From Glaciecola sp965658765 (GTDB lineage: Bacteria; Pseudomonadota; Gammaproteobacteria; Enterobacterales; Alteromonadaceae), in NCBI GenBank assembly GCA_965658765.1, contig CBFHTO010000011.1:3882-67881 (forward strand): DNA of 64,000 bases, written 5' to 3'. Positions 1 to 8,578 of the stretch are shown here, one piece after another. Both the position numbers and the translations under genes were made by a program. Under the pieces are notes generated by a model. It was not told where the DNA came from and did not search any database. It saw nothing but the letters and a program-made list of their open reading frames with translations. The stretch's first letter is position 1. The number at the start of each line of letters is the position of its first letter.

Positions 1-96
1 CAATGCCTTACAAATGTCATCTTGCAAATGTAGAAGGAAAGACTTTACTTGCTCAATTTGAGCATTACTAATAGCCGATATCTGCTCGCTACTCAT
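1..96 (-). CDS. hemF: Oxygen-dependent coproporphyrinogen III oxidase, N-terminal fragment
   Basis: Only the first 32 codons are inside the window; the gene continues past the left edge. The frame opens with ATG at 96-94 and reads through VKSFLLHLQDDICKAL, which resembles the start of HemF, the aerobic enzyme that decarboxylates coproporphyrinogen III in haem synthesis. The start codon overlaps the stop of the upstream tsaC gene (ATGA), so the two are probably translationally coupled. A tsaC-hemF order is common in gammaproteobacteria. The call rests on a short N-terminus and on context. Confidence 0.75.
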   Translation of the reverse strand, partial: MSSEQISAISNAQIEQVKSFLLHLQDDICKAL

Positions 97-668
97 GTTC
101 TCACCATCTCCAGAGTTAAGCTGTTTAGAATTTTACTCGGCGTTTCTAGGCCGCCAAGCTTACCGCAGACCACATGTAAGGCGTCACCAAAATAGGCTTT
201 GACTTGCTCAGCGCTTCTCGCAGGTTCTTCGCCCGCTGGGTTTGCGCTGGTCGATACTATTGGTGAACCTATGTCATCACACATTCTCTTTACGACGGGG
301 TGGTCAGTAACACGCACTGCAACAAGTTCTGACTCTCCGCTGATCCAATCAGGGGTAAATTCAGACTTAGGCAAAAGCCATGTCACCGGACCTGGCCACG
401 ACTGCATAATTTCTGTCACTCTTTGTTCTGCTAAAGATATCAACTCAACATAGGGGCTGAGCTGTTCAAACGATGATGCGATTAATATCATGCCTTTTTC
501 AACAGGCCTATCTTTCATATGTAAGATGCGCTCAACTGCAAATCGATTTTGCGGATCGCAACCCAAGCCATAGACAGCTTCGGTTGGATATGCAAATACC
601 TCACCTTTAGTAAAAAGATAGGCAACTGAATCTTTTGTCGGCATTCTTGATGACTCTTTTTCTTTCAC
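93..668 (-). CDS. tsaC: Threonylcarbamoyl-AMP synthase TsaC
   Basis: A 191-residue protein of the Sua5/YciO/YrdC family. TsaC makes threonylcarbamoyl-AMP from threonine, bicarbonate and ATP in the cytoplasm, the first step of the t6A37 tRNA modification. Visible family features are FAYPTEAVYGLGCDP near the N-terminus, a KDRP segment around residues 52-55 and STSANPAGEEPA near residue 140. The longest frame begins at a GTG (668) that overlaps the stop of the preceding gene; an ATG at 644 giving MPTKDSVAYLF is an alternative start. The length fits the single-domain TsaC type (about 190) and not the longer Sua5 type. It sits between a zinc-finger gene and hemF in one tight minus-strand run. Confidence 0.93.
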   Translation of the reverse strand: MKEKESSRMPTKDSVAYLFTKGEVFAYPTEAVYGLGCDPQNRFAVERILHMKDRPVEKGMILIASSFEQLSPYVELISLAEQRVTEIMQSWPGPVTWLLPKSEFTPDWISGESELVAVRVTDHPVVKRMCDDIGSPIVSTSANPAGEEPARSAEQVKAYFGDALHVVCGKLGGLETPSKILNSLTLEMVRT

Positions 669-1231
669 AGCTTTTTCTCATAGTTACATTTCGCTTGAAT
701 ACATTGATATCTTAGATCTTGTCCACTCTTTTCGAGCATGAGTGCACTGCCACACTCATCGCATGTCATAACAACAGGCTTATAATTTACTGCAAATTTA
801 CACTTAGGATAGCGCTTACAAGAATAAAAAAATTTTCCAAAGCGATTTTGGCGTTTAATTAACAGTCCTTTTTTACATTCTGGACAGTCAACAGGCTCAT
901 AACTTTCATTGGCAGGGGCATCATTTTTATGCGCAATATAATGGCACTCTGGAAAGTTCATACATCCAATAAACATCCCATAGCGACCTTTTTTTACGGC
1001 TAACTCACTATTACATTCTGGGCAATGTGACTCATCCATCTTTTTCAAAACAACAACGTCATGACTGGCTAAGCTTTTTGAGTAATCGCAATCTGGATAA
1101 TTAGAGCAACCAAGGAAGGTGGATTTACCAACGTATTTCAATTGCAGTGGCTTCGCACATTTCGGACAATCTCCGTAGGCGATGCTTTTTGTATGGTCGT
1201 TTGAAAAGAGTTCGTATTTATCTGCTGGCAA
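665..1231 (-). CDS. Topoisomerase-type C4 zinc-finger protein (YrdD-like)
   Basis: A 188-residue protein made almost wholly of four Cys4 zinc-finger units, each with a CPxC or CxxC pair, a segment resembling KxGxFxGC or KFFYSC, and a final C (first unit from about residue 22, last ending near 183). This is the repeat found at the C-terminus of bacterial topoisomerase I and in the stand-alone E. coli YrdD protein, presumed to bind nucleic acid; no catalytic domain is present. The frame has no ATG near its start: the upstream stop is at 1271-1273 and the likely start is TTG at 1231. It overlaps tsaC by 4 bases. The YrdD role is unknown, so the function is inferred only from the fingers. Confidence 0.85.
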   Translation of the reverse strand: MPADKYELFSNDHTKSIAYGDCPKCAKPLQLKYVGKSTFLGCSNYPDCDYSKSLASHDVVVLKKMDESHCPECNSELAVKKGRYGMFIGCMNFPECHYIAHKNDAPANESYEPVDCPECKKGLLIKRQNRFGKFFYSCKRYPKCKFAVNYKPVVMTCDECGSALMLEKSGQDLRYQCIQAKCNYEKKL

Positions 1232-1289
1232 ATGAAATAATCTTGTTGTTATTGATTTGTGATTTACGTTCTAAACTTATGAGCATTTA

Positions 1290-1766
1290 TCAATGCAATA
1301 AACCCTCAGGGTGCTCAAATAACAGTTCTTCCATTTGTTCATAAGCAGTTTCCTTACCAGGCACATTAAATAAAACCATCAAAACTACCCACTTTAAATC
1401 AACTAAACAAAACTCTTGAGAATCAATTTCCATTACTCTATCGATTACCATCTCGCGCGTCGAGGGACACAAGACTTTTATTTGCTCCAAAAACATTAAA
1501 AAACCACGACATTCAATATCGAGCATTGCTAATTCTGCGTCATTAAAAATACGCGTTGTGGTCAAACTATGAACATTGGCAAGATAAGGGGTTTTATCGG
1601 TCGATTGTAGGTCGCATAGCTTCTCTAACCATGCAAGTGCTTTAAAAATTTCGTCATGATGAAATCCAGCCCGAATCAATTCGTCAGTAAGTTCATCTTG
1701 GTCAACCATCAACTCAGCTTGGTTGTTCACTAAGTTTTCAAATAAATACATCAATATATCAAACAT
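1290..1766 (-). CDS. smg: Smg family protein (DUF494)
   Basis: A 158-residue protein beginning MFDILMYLFENLV, closely matching the start of E. coli Smg. I chose the ATG at 1766 over an upstream in-frame start at 1802 because it restores the family N-terminus and has an AAAGG element upstream. Smg proteins are of unknown function and are typically encoded next to dprA and the topoisomerase-type zinc-finger gene, as here. The gene starts 4 bases after the dprA stop, which suggests a shared transcript. The sequence is acidic and helical, with no signal peptide or membrane segment. Confidence 0.9.
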   Translation of the reverse strand: MFDILMYLFENLVNNQAELMVDQDELTDELIRAGFHHDEIFKALAWLEKLCDLQSTDKTPYLANVHSLTTTRIFNDAELAMLDIECRGFLMFLEQIKVLCPSTREMVIDRVMEIDSQEFCLVDLKWVVLMVLFNVPGKETAYEQMEELLFEHPEGLLH

Positions 1767-1770
1767 GGGA

Positions 1771-2919
1771 TTAACCTTTAACTCTGACGTAACCCTCCGC
1801 ACAGGAGGCTATGTGACCCTGAAGTTCCAAATCTAATAGCTCAGTCAGTACTACATGAACCGCCATATTGCTGCGTGAGACAATTTGGTCGACAGGGGTT
1901 GGCGTGTAATCAACACTATCTAACAATGGAAGCATTGCCAACCTTTCTTTAGAGTTTTTTTCAGTCTCTAAGGCTAAACGTGTCTGCTGTGGTGTAATTT
2001 TAGCGTTATCACACGCAAAGTTTAAGGTATGCATTACCTCCGCAATGGAGTCAACCAGTTGAGCACCATCCTTAATGAGACCGTTACTGCCTGCTCCATT
2101 ATCACTGTATATGTTACTCGGCACGGAAAATACCTCTCGATTTTGCTCTAAAGCATATTTTGCAGTAATCAAAGAACCACTCTTTTGCTTCGCCTCAACC
2201 ACAATAATCCCTTGTGACAGTCCACTGATGATCCTGTTTCTACGCGGAAATAGCTTTGGATGAGGTTGTGTGCCAAGCGGGTACTCCGATAAAATTAGGC
2301 CATGCACTGCGATATCGCGTGACAACGTGTTGTTTCTTTTAGGGTAAGTGATATCAATACCGTTTCCGAGTACCGCTATAGTAGGCACACCGCATGCAAT
2401 ACTGGTTTTGTGACAAATACTGTCTATCCCTAAGGCAAGCCCGCTAACCGTCACGATATTACAATTAATGGGCAACCCTTGTACAAACTCCTTAGTTACT
2501 TGCATACCATAGTGGCTAGGAAAACGACTTCCAACCATCGCAATCTTTTCGTGCTTCAACAAATTTGAATTTCCATGCCCGTAAAGGAATAAAGGTGGAG
2601 AATGTAGCTCTTTCAATAAGGGGGGATAACGTTCGTCCGCAAGGCTTATGAAATGATGACTCTCGCTTTTTGAAAGCCATTTCATAGTATCTCTAGCCTG
2701 CTGTTTGACCTTGGACTGTGGTCGAAGGATCTGCTCCACTTGATTTGCATTCCAACCAATTCTATATAAGCTAGATGGAGACATTGAGGTAAGATCTTTT
2801 ATTGAACAACCCAGTCTTGAAGCGCTCGCTTTAAGTCGCAACAATCCGAGCTTTGGCAAATGATATAATGTTAAATACGCAAAAACCTCTGCGTATGATG
2901 TCGAAGTAGCCGAAACCAT
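1771..2919 (-). CDS. dprA: DNA-processing protein DprA/Smf
   Basis: A 382-residue protein with the DprA Rossmann-like core: MVGSRFPSHYGMQV, TVSGLALGIDSICH and a later SGLSQGIIVVEA/KSGSLITAKYA region. An N-terminal helical part (about residues 1-110) and a C-terminal winged-helix-like tail (about 310-382) flank it. DprA binds single-stranded DNA and loads RecA during natural transformation; the gene is also widespread in species not known to be competent. The ATG at 2919 is preceded by AAGGATGG. It is followed at once by smg and preceded by the LysM protein gene, the usual arrangement downstream of the divergent def-fmt operon. Confidence 0.95.
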   Translation of the reverse strand: MVSATSTSYAEVFAYLTLYHLPKLGLLRLKASASRLGCSIKDLTSMSPSSLYRIGWNANQVEQILRPQSKVKQQARDTMKWLSKSESHHFISLADERYPPLLKELHSPPLFLYGHGNSNLLKHEKIAMVGSRFPSHYGMQVTKEFVQGLPINCNIVTVSGLALGIDSICHKTSIACGVPTIAVLGNGIDITYPKRNNTLSRDIAVHGLILSEYPLGTQPHPKLFPRRNRIISGLSQGIIVVEAKQKSGSLITAKYALEQNREVFSVPSNIYSDNGAGSNGLIKDGAQLVDSIAEVMHTLNFACDNAKITPQQTRLALETEKNSKERLAMLPLLDSVDYTPTPVDQIVSRSNMAVHVVLTELLDLELQGHIASCAEGYVRVKG

Positions 2920-2951
2920 GTTTCCATCCTTGGAAATTGAACTTTCTAAAT

Positions 2952-4028
2952 TTAAGGTTTGGCGATAAGTTCACCGCCAACTAGGTGCTCACTAGTTTGG
3001 GTTACCCATGCGTAGCTTGCATGCTCAAAGTTTTTCACCACTATCAGCTCCCCTACTTTGTATGCAGGTTGCTCGACCGTTTTTTTGGTAGAAAAGATGT
3101 CCATAATAGAGCTTCGCGTTAGAACATAACTCGGACGCTCTTCATATTCTATGTCGGGACCTTGCTTATAAATTCCAAACACCGTTCCTGGTTTTACATG
3201 CCGTTTGCCTAAATTAATAATTACCACATCTCGTTTTCCGATCAAACTGTTGCCATTGATGTTACCGACTAACTCACCTGTTTGCCTCGTCGCGGCTTTT
3301 AGTTTCAAGTCTCGTGGTTTTTTGCGTTTTACTGGCAAAAGCTTATCGCCTAACATCGCCTCGCGGTTACTACTTTCTATTCGCACCACGTGCCTTTCAT
3401 CGCTTAATGTTTTACTGATAGACACATCACTTAAATGACTCACTTGAACACCGAGCATTTTACCCATGCTATCGTATACTTCTCGCTCTTTACGAACGAC
3501 TTGATAGTCAGCATCAGGCTTTGGTAGTTTGTGTGTAAGGACATAATCTTTACTTGCAAAACGAGGCGTTCCCGCCCGATCGCCTAGCAAAGTTGGTAAG
3601 ATTTGGTACTCTTGTGCGTCCATTAAACTATCATTTGAAATATAGGGGGCGATCGTCTGCCAAGGTAACACGCTTATTGGACTAGGCTTTTGCAACACTC
3701 GCGCACCGGGTGACAAAACCAGAGTGTCTTTGTTTCTAACCAGTTCTAAAACAGGCCGACCATTTTCCCATTTGAGCCGAAGAATATCTCCCGGATAAAT
3801 AAGATGCGGATTTTCAATCTGTGTATTGCTTCTCCACAACTCAGGCCACAGCCAAGGTTGCGATAAGAACAAATTGGAAATATCCCAAAGCGTATCCCCT
3901 TTTTTGACGGTATACGAGCTTGGTGCACTGTCTTTCACATTCACAACATCGGCGTAAACAGGAAAAACCGTCAGATTTACGAGCACCAAAAGGGTCAGCG
4001 CTAGTGTTACTTGAAGGTATTTGTGCAT
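2952..4028 (-). CDS. Secreted LysM-domain protein
   Basis: A 358-residue protein with a signal peptide (about residues 1-26, hydrophobic LALTLLVLVNLTVF core ending in YA) and one LysM domain at about residues 39-86 (YTVKKGDTLWDISNLF through NPHLIYPGDILRL). LysM binds the glycan of peptidoglycan, so the protein is expected in the periplasm or at the wall. The rest has no motif I recognise. A LysM gene between dprA and def is a common arrangement in gammaproteobacteria, but its role is not settled. It is divergent from def across 231 bases that probably hold both promoters. Confidence 0.88.
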   Translation of the reverse strand: MHKYLQVTLALTLLVLVNLTVFPVYADVVNVKDSAPSSYTVKKGDTLWDISNLFLSQPWLWPELWRSNTQIENPHLIYPGDILRLKWENGRPVLELVRNKDTLVLSPGARVLQKPSPISVLPWQTIAPYISNDSLMDAQEYQILPTLLGDRAGTPRFASKDYVLTHKLPKPDADYQVVRKEREVYDSMGKMLGVQVSHLSDVSISKTLSDERHVVRIESSNREAMLGDKLLPVKRKKPRDLKLKAATRQTGELVGNINGNSLIGKRDVVIINLGKRHVKPGTVFGIYKQGPDIEYEERPSYVLTRSSIMDIFSTKKTVEQPAYKVGELIVVKNFEHASYAWVTQTSEHLVGGELIAKP

Positions 4029-4259
4029 ATGCTTTTTTCCAAATATTAATTACAGATTTATATCTAACTTGACTGCTGTATAATACCTTATCGGTTTAAC
4101 ATTCAATTTATTAACCTTTATCAATCCGATTGCGACCCTATATATGGTAGAAAGAGAATTGAGTGGATAGACTCACTATCATAGTTGTCTTAACAATCTA
4201 TTGATTACGAATTCTGAATCAATGTTATAAATATTGATACTGACCAAAAGAGTGGACTT

Positions 4260-4769
4260 ATGCCTGTTTTAGAAGTGCTAACATTTCCTGATGAAAGATT
4301 GCGAACCAAAGCAAAGCCAGTAGAAACGATTGATAGCGAAATAAAAACGCTTGTCAAAAATATGTTTGAAACAATGAAAGACGAAAAAGGCATAGGCCTA
4401 GCAGCAACGCAAGTCAATGTACATAAACGAGTCGTTGTTATGGATGTATCTGAAGAGCAGGATTCGCCCTATGTGTTTATCAACCCAGAGATCCTAGAAA
4501 AAGAAGGTTCAACTATTAGCGAAGAAGGATGTTTATCTGTTCCGAATAATTACGCCAAAGTTGACCGAGCCGAAAAAGTGAAGGTGAAGGCCCTTAACGA
4601 ACATGGAGAATCCTTTGAAATTGAAGCAGAGGGGCTTTTGGCAATTTGTATTCAACACGAATTAGACCACTTAGAAGGCAAACTCTTTGTCGATTATCTA
4701 TCACCGTTAAAACGAAATCGCATTAAGAAAAAGCTCGAAAAAGAAGCAAAACTTGCCGCCAAGGCTTAA
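4260..4769 (+). CDS. def: Peptide deformylase
   Basis: A 169-residue protein with all three deformylase motifs: GIGLAATQ (44-51), EEGCLS (88-93) and HELDH (133-137). The metal ligands Cys91, His133 and His137 are present, with the catalytic Glu134. It removes the formyl group from the N-terminal methionine of nascent proteins. The length matches E. coli Def (169). It leads the def-fmt-rsmB-trkA cluster; making and removing formyl-methionine are therefore encoded side by side. Confidence 0.97.
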   Translation: MPVLEVLTFPDERLRTKAKPVETIDSEIKTLVKNMFETMKDEKGIGLAATQVNVHKRVVVMDVSEEQDSPYVFINPEILEKEGSTISEEGCLSVPNNYAKVDRAEKVKVKALNEHGESFEIEAEGLLAICIQHELDHLEGKLFVDYLSPLKRNRIKKKLEKEAKLAAKA

Positions 4770-4794
4770 TCAACTAAAGATAAGGGAATCGAGA

Positions 4795-5733
4795 TTGCGC
4801 ATTTTATTTGCTGGAACACCAGAGTTTGCTGCATTGCATTTAAAAGCACTTTTAGAAGCTAAATTTGATGTCATTGGTGTGTATACTCAACCAGACAGAC
4901 AAGCAGGTAGAGGCAAAAAGCTCACCCCAAGTGCAGTAAAACAATTGGCGCTAGAGCACAATATAGAAGTTCACCAACCTGCATCTTTAAAATCCGCCGA
5001 AGCGCAAACATCACTTGCAGCATTGAAACCAGACGTATTCGTTGTCGTCGCTTACGGGCTGATCCTTCCCAAAGCAGTATTAGACATACCTAAGTTCGGC
5101 TGCATAAACGTGCATGGCTCAATCTTGCCAAAGTGGCGGGGGGCGGCGCCCATTCAACGTTCAATTTGGGCTGGCGATGAGCGTACCGGCGTGACTATTA
5201 TGCAAATGGATGAAGGTCTCGACACTGGCGATATACTAACGATAAGCGAAGTCGACATTGCAGAGCACGAAACAAGCGCGAGTCTCTACGAAAAGCTGGC
5301 TAAAGTGGGTCCAGAGGCATTGGTAAACACACTGAAAAACCACGCAAAGTGGCAAGCTCAAACACAAAATGATGACGATGCAAGTTATGCAGCAAAGCTC
5401 AGTAAAGACGAAGCGAAAATAAACTGGTCGCTTGGCGCACAGCAGCTTGAACGTAACGTGCGAGCCTTTAACCCTTGGCCAATCGTTTGGTTTGAACATG
5501 CATCCATGCCCATAAAAGTATGGGAGGCAGAGTATAGAAATCTGCCAAATCTTTCACAAAAACTAAGTTCTGGTGAAATACTTCAATATGACAAACTAGG
5601 CTTATTTGTTGCCTGCCACGATGGCGTTTTGGTGATCCATAAAATTCAAAAGCCTGGCAAGAAACCGCAAAGTATTGAACAGATTTATAATGGGCAAAAA
5701 GACTTATTTTCTGTTGGTCAGGTTCTAAGATGA
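4795..5733 (+). CDS. fmt: Methionyl-tRNA formyltransferase
   Basis: Transfers a formyl group from 10-formyl-tetrahydrofolate to initiator Met-tRNA. Family motifs are FAGTPEFA, QPDRQAGRGKKLTPS, the catalytic VHGSILPKWRGAAPIQRSI region and EGLDTGDIL, followed by a C-terminal tRNA-binding domain. I place the start at TTG 4795, giving MRILFAGTPEFA and 312 residues, because an AAGGGA element lies just upstream and this matches the family start. The frame is open upstream to 4753 inside def, but that adds 14 residues not seen in the family. The stop overlaps the rsmB start (ATGA). Confidence 0.96.
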   Translation: MRILFAGTPEFAALHLKALLEAKFDVIGVYTQPDRQAGRGKKLTPSAVKQLALEHNIEVHQPASLKSAEAQTSLAALKPDVFVVVAYGLILPKAVLDIPKFGCINVHGSILPKWRGAAPIQRSIWAGDERTGVTIMQMDEGLDTGDILTISEVDIAEHETSASLYEKLAKVGPEALVNTLKNHAKWQAQTQNDDDASYAAKLSKDEAKINWSLGAQQLERNVRAFNPWPIVWFEHASMPIKVWEAEYRNLPNLSQKLSSGEILQYDKLGLFVACHDGVLVIHKIQKPGKKPQSIEQIYNGQKDLFSVGQVLR

Positions 5734-7115
5734 GTCAAACCGACCCAAACAGTAAGAAAAGTCGAAGGGACCACACTAATGAGCCTCCAAAACGCATAAA
5801 TTTGCGAGCGGATGCCGCTTGGGTGCTTTATCAAATACTGGAGTGCGGTCAATCTGCAACGCCATTATTGTCAAAAGTGTGGGCTCGGCATGAAAAACCA
5901 AGCGACCGAGCTTGGCTACAAGAGACAATTTATGGATGTTTGCGTACCCTACCTCAGTTACAAATTTGGTTAAGATCGCTCCTCGATAAGCCGATTCAAA
6001 AAAAGCAAAAAATATCTGAGCACCTTATTATGGTTGGGTTTTACCAACTCGCATTTTTGCGTACTGCCGATCACGCTGCAGTATCAGAAACGGTGAAAGC
6101 AAATAAAATTCTTCGTAACGATCCTCTTAACGGCCTTGTTAATGCAGTGCTTAGACGATTTCAAAGAGAACAATACGACTTAAAACGCTCAGATGAACCT
6201 CACGTGAAATTAGGCTTATCGAAGTGGCTTTATAAGCGCCTGCTTATTGCCTACCCTGAAGCGCTAAATTCAATTGCAAAAGGCATGCATGAACGCGCTC
6301 CAATATGGTTAAGAATAAACCCCCTAAAAACCAACATAGAAGATTTCTGTAAGTCGCTAAGCGACGCGGGATATCAGTACCACCAGCAAAACGAACGATG
6401 CTTAAAGTTAACTAACCCTGGTGACATTACTCAAATCCCAGGGTTTGATACAGGTAAATTTGCTATTCAAGACTTTGCAGCGCAACAAGCGTCTAACTTA
6501 TTAAACGTTCAGGCAGGAGACAAGGTCTTAGATTGCTGTTGCGCACCTGGCGGTAAAACGTCTGCGCTACTAGAGAGCGAAAGTGAGTTAGCTGAAATGT
6601 ATGCAGTAGATTCTGATAAAGAACGATTAAACCTAGTCCGCGAAAACTTACAACGCTTAGGCCACGAACAAAAATTTGCTCAAAAACTCAGCTTAGTATG
6701 CGCTGATGCCAGCATGCTTGACGCTCATGAGGTTTTTCAAAGCAAAGCATCTTACTTCGACAAAATCTTACTCGACGCCCCCTGTTCTGCCACTGGTGTA
6801 ATAAGACGTCACCCCGACATTATGTGGCTAAGAAAACCGAGTGATATAGAAGCCCTGACTACCTTACAATCAGCAATCTTAGAACAATGCTGGCACTTAC
6901 TAAAACCGGGCGGCACTATGCTTTACGCGACTTGCTCTATATTACCTGAAGAAAATAGCACTCAAATATCAGCCTTTTTAGCGCGACATTCCGATGCTAG
7001 AACCATACCCATACAAGACAACGATGGTCAATTTGCAGAATCTTGGCAAATACTGCCGGGAGAAAACGGTATGGACGGATTCTTTTATGCTAGGATTGAA
7101 AAAGTCGAACGATAA
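5730..7115 (+). CDS. rsmB: 16S rRNA m5C967 methyltransferase
   Basis: A 461-residue protein with an N-terminal NusB-like RNA-binding domain (about residues 25-165) and a C-terminal SAM-dependent methyltransferase domain. The SAM loop reads DCCCAPGGKTSALLE, and the two catalytic cysteines of m5C methyltransferases lie in LLDAPCSATG and in YATCSILPEEN. RsmB methylates C967 of 16S rRNA. It is coupled to fmt by a 4-base overlap and followed 26 bases later by trkA, the standard E. coli order fmt-rsmB-trkA. Confidence 0.96.
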   Translation: MSQTDPNSKKSRRDHTNEPPKRINLRADAAWVLYQILECGQSATPLLSKVWARHEKPSDRAWLQETIYGCLRTLPQLQIWLRSLLDKPIQKKQKISEHLIMVGFYQLAFLRTADHAAVSETVKANKILRNDPLNGLVNAVLRRFQREQYDLKRSDEPHVKLGLSKWLYKRLLIAYPEALNSIAKGMHERAPIWLRINPLKTNIEDFCKSLSDAGYQYHQQNERCLKLTNPGDITQIPGFDTGKFAIQDFAAQQASNLLNVQAGDKVLDCCCAPGGKTSALLESESELAEMYAVDSDKERLNLVRENLQRLGHEQKFAQKLSLVCADASMLDAHEVFQSKASYFDKILLDAPCSATGVIRRHPDIMWLRKPSDIEALTTLQSAILEQCWHLLKPGGTMLYATCSILPEENSTQISAFLARHSDARTIPIQDNDGQFAESWQILPGENGMDGFFYARIEKVER

Positions 7116-7141
7116 GTAAATATAAGTACAAGCAAAGACAT

Positions 7142-8518
7142 ATGAAAATCATCATCATTGGTGCAGGACAAGTTGGTGGAACACTTGCTGAAAATTTAGC
7201 AGGTGAGCAGAATGAAATTACGATCATTGATTCAGAAAATCGGATCTTAGACAATCTTCAAGATCGCTTAGACCTGCAAGTAGTTTGTGGCATTGGGAGT
7301 CATCCAGACATTCTGAAAAAAGCAGGGGCGCAAGACGCCGATATGCTGATTGCAGTGACCAACAGCGACGAGAGCAACATGATGGCGTGTCAGGTTGCAC
7401 ACAGCTTATTTAAAACGCCAACTAAAATCGCTCGTGTTCGCTCTGAGCAATACATCATCTATCAAGACCAGCTTTATCAACATAAAGACATTCCCGTTGA
7501 CCATTTGATTGCGCCGGAACAATTAGTCACAGCGGCAATAAAAAGATTAATTGATTACCCCGGTGCACTTCAAGTAGTAGAGTTTGCTGATGGAAAGGCT
7601 AGTCTAGTGGCGGTTAAAGCCTATTATGGCGGACTATTAGTAGGGCATGCTCTATCTGCCTTAAAAGAACATATGCCCAATGTCGAGACAAGGGTTGCAG
7701 CAATTTATCGTAGGGGGCGCCCTATCCGCCCGCTTGGCTCAACGGTAATAGAAGCGGACGACGAAGTTTTCTTTATTGCTGACACAAAACACATTCGTGC
7801 GGTAATGAGTGAACTACAAAAGCTAGAAGCCAGTTATAAACGCATTATGATCGCTGGTGGAGGGCTTATTGGCGCTGGCTTGGCGAAAAAGTTAGAAAAT
7901 AACCACAACGTAAAATTGATTGAATATAGCTCAGAGCGGGCTAACTATTTAGCATCTGTCCTCGATCACACTATTGTATTTCAGGGCGACGCCTCTGATG
8001 CGAGCTTATTAAGTGAAGAGAGTGTTGAGCAAGTTGATGCATTTATTGCCGTTACTAACGATGACGAAGCTAACATTATGTCAGCTATGTTGGCGAAAAG
8101 GATGGGAGCACAAAAAGCGATGGTCTTAATACAGCGCAGTGCTTACGTCGACCTAGTGCAAGGCGGCGACATCGATATTGCGTTCTCTCCACAACAAGCG
8201 ACGATTTCTGCGTTGCTCACACATATTAGACGCGGTGACATCGTTAATGTGCATTCACTGAGACGCGGTGCAGCAGAAGCCATCGAAGCCATTGCCCACG
8301 GTGACGAAAACACCTCTAAAGTTGTTGGTAAACAAATACGCGATATCAAGCTCCCTCCAGGCACAACCATTGGAGCGATTGTCAGAGAAGATCAAGTAAT
8401 CATCGCCCACAGCGATACACTTATCCTCTCAAATGACCACGTAATATTATTCTTAGTCGACAAGAAATTTATTGGGGACGTAGAGAGATTATTCCAACCA
8501 AGCGCACTGTTCTTTTAA
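7142..8518 (+). CDS. trkA: Trk potassium uptake system, regulatory subunit TrkA
   Basis: A 458-residue cytoplasmic protein with duplicated RCK units. The first NAD-binding fold starts at residue 1 (MKIIIIGAGQVGGTLAENL) and the second near residue 235 (IMIAGGGLIGAGLA), each followed by a TrkA-C domain. TrkA binds the TrkH or TrkG channel and gates K+ uptake according to bound nucleotide. The length equals the E. coli protein (458). Its partner gene trkH lies immediately downstream on the opposite strand, so the pair is convergent rather than an operon. Confidence 0.97.
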   Translation: MKIIIIGAGQVGGTLAENLAGEQNEITIIDSENRILDNLQDRLDLQVVCGIGSHPDILKKAGAQDADMLIAVTNSDESNMMACQVAHSLFKTPTKIARVRSEQYIIYQDQLYQHKDIPVDHLIAPEQLVTAAIKRLIDYPGALQVVEFADGKASLVAVKAYYGGLLVGHALSALKEHMPNVETRVAAIYRRGRPIRPLGSTVIEADDEVFFIADTKHIRAVMSELQKLEASYKRIMIAGGGLIGAGLAKKLENNHNVKLIEYSSERANYLASVLDHTIVFQGDASDASLLSEESVEQVDAFIAVTNDDEANIMSAMLAKRMGAQKAMVLIQRSAYVDLVQGGDIDIAFSPQQATISALLTHIRRGDIVNVHSLRRGAAEAIEAIAHGDENTSKVVGKQIRDIKLPPGTTIGAIVREDQVIIAHSDTLILSNDHVILFLVDKKFIGDVERLFQPSALFF

Positions 8519-8578
8519 GGTAAGATATCTAAGGGAAAACATCAAAACTAGTCTGAGGCATCGAAAAGTCGTTCATGC

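Noticed and set aside
4069..4084. TTGACT and TATAAT upstream of def
   Set aside because: The hexamers are separated by only four bases, far too close for a sigma70 promoter; the TATAAT alone may be a -10 element.
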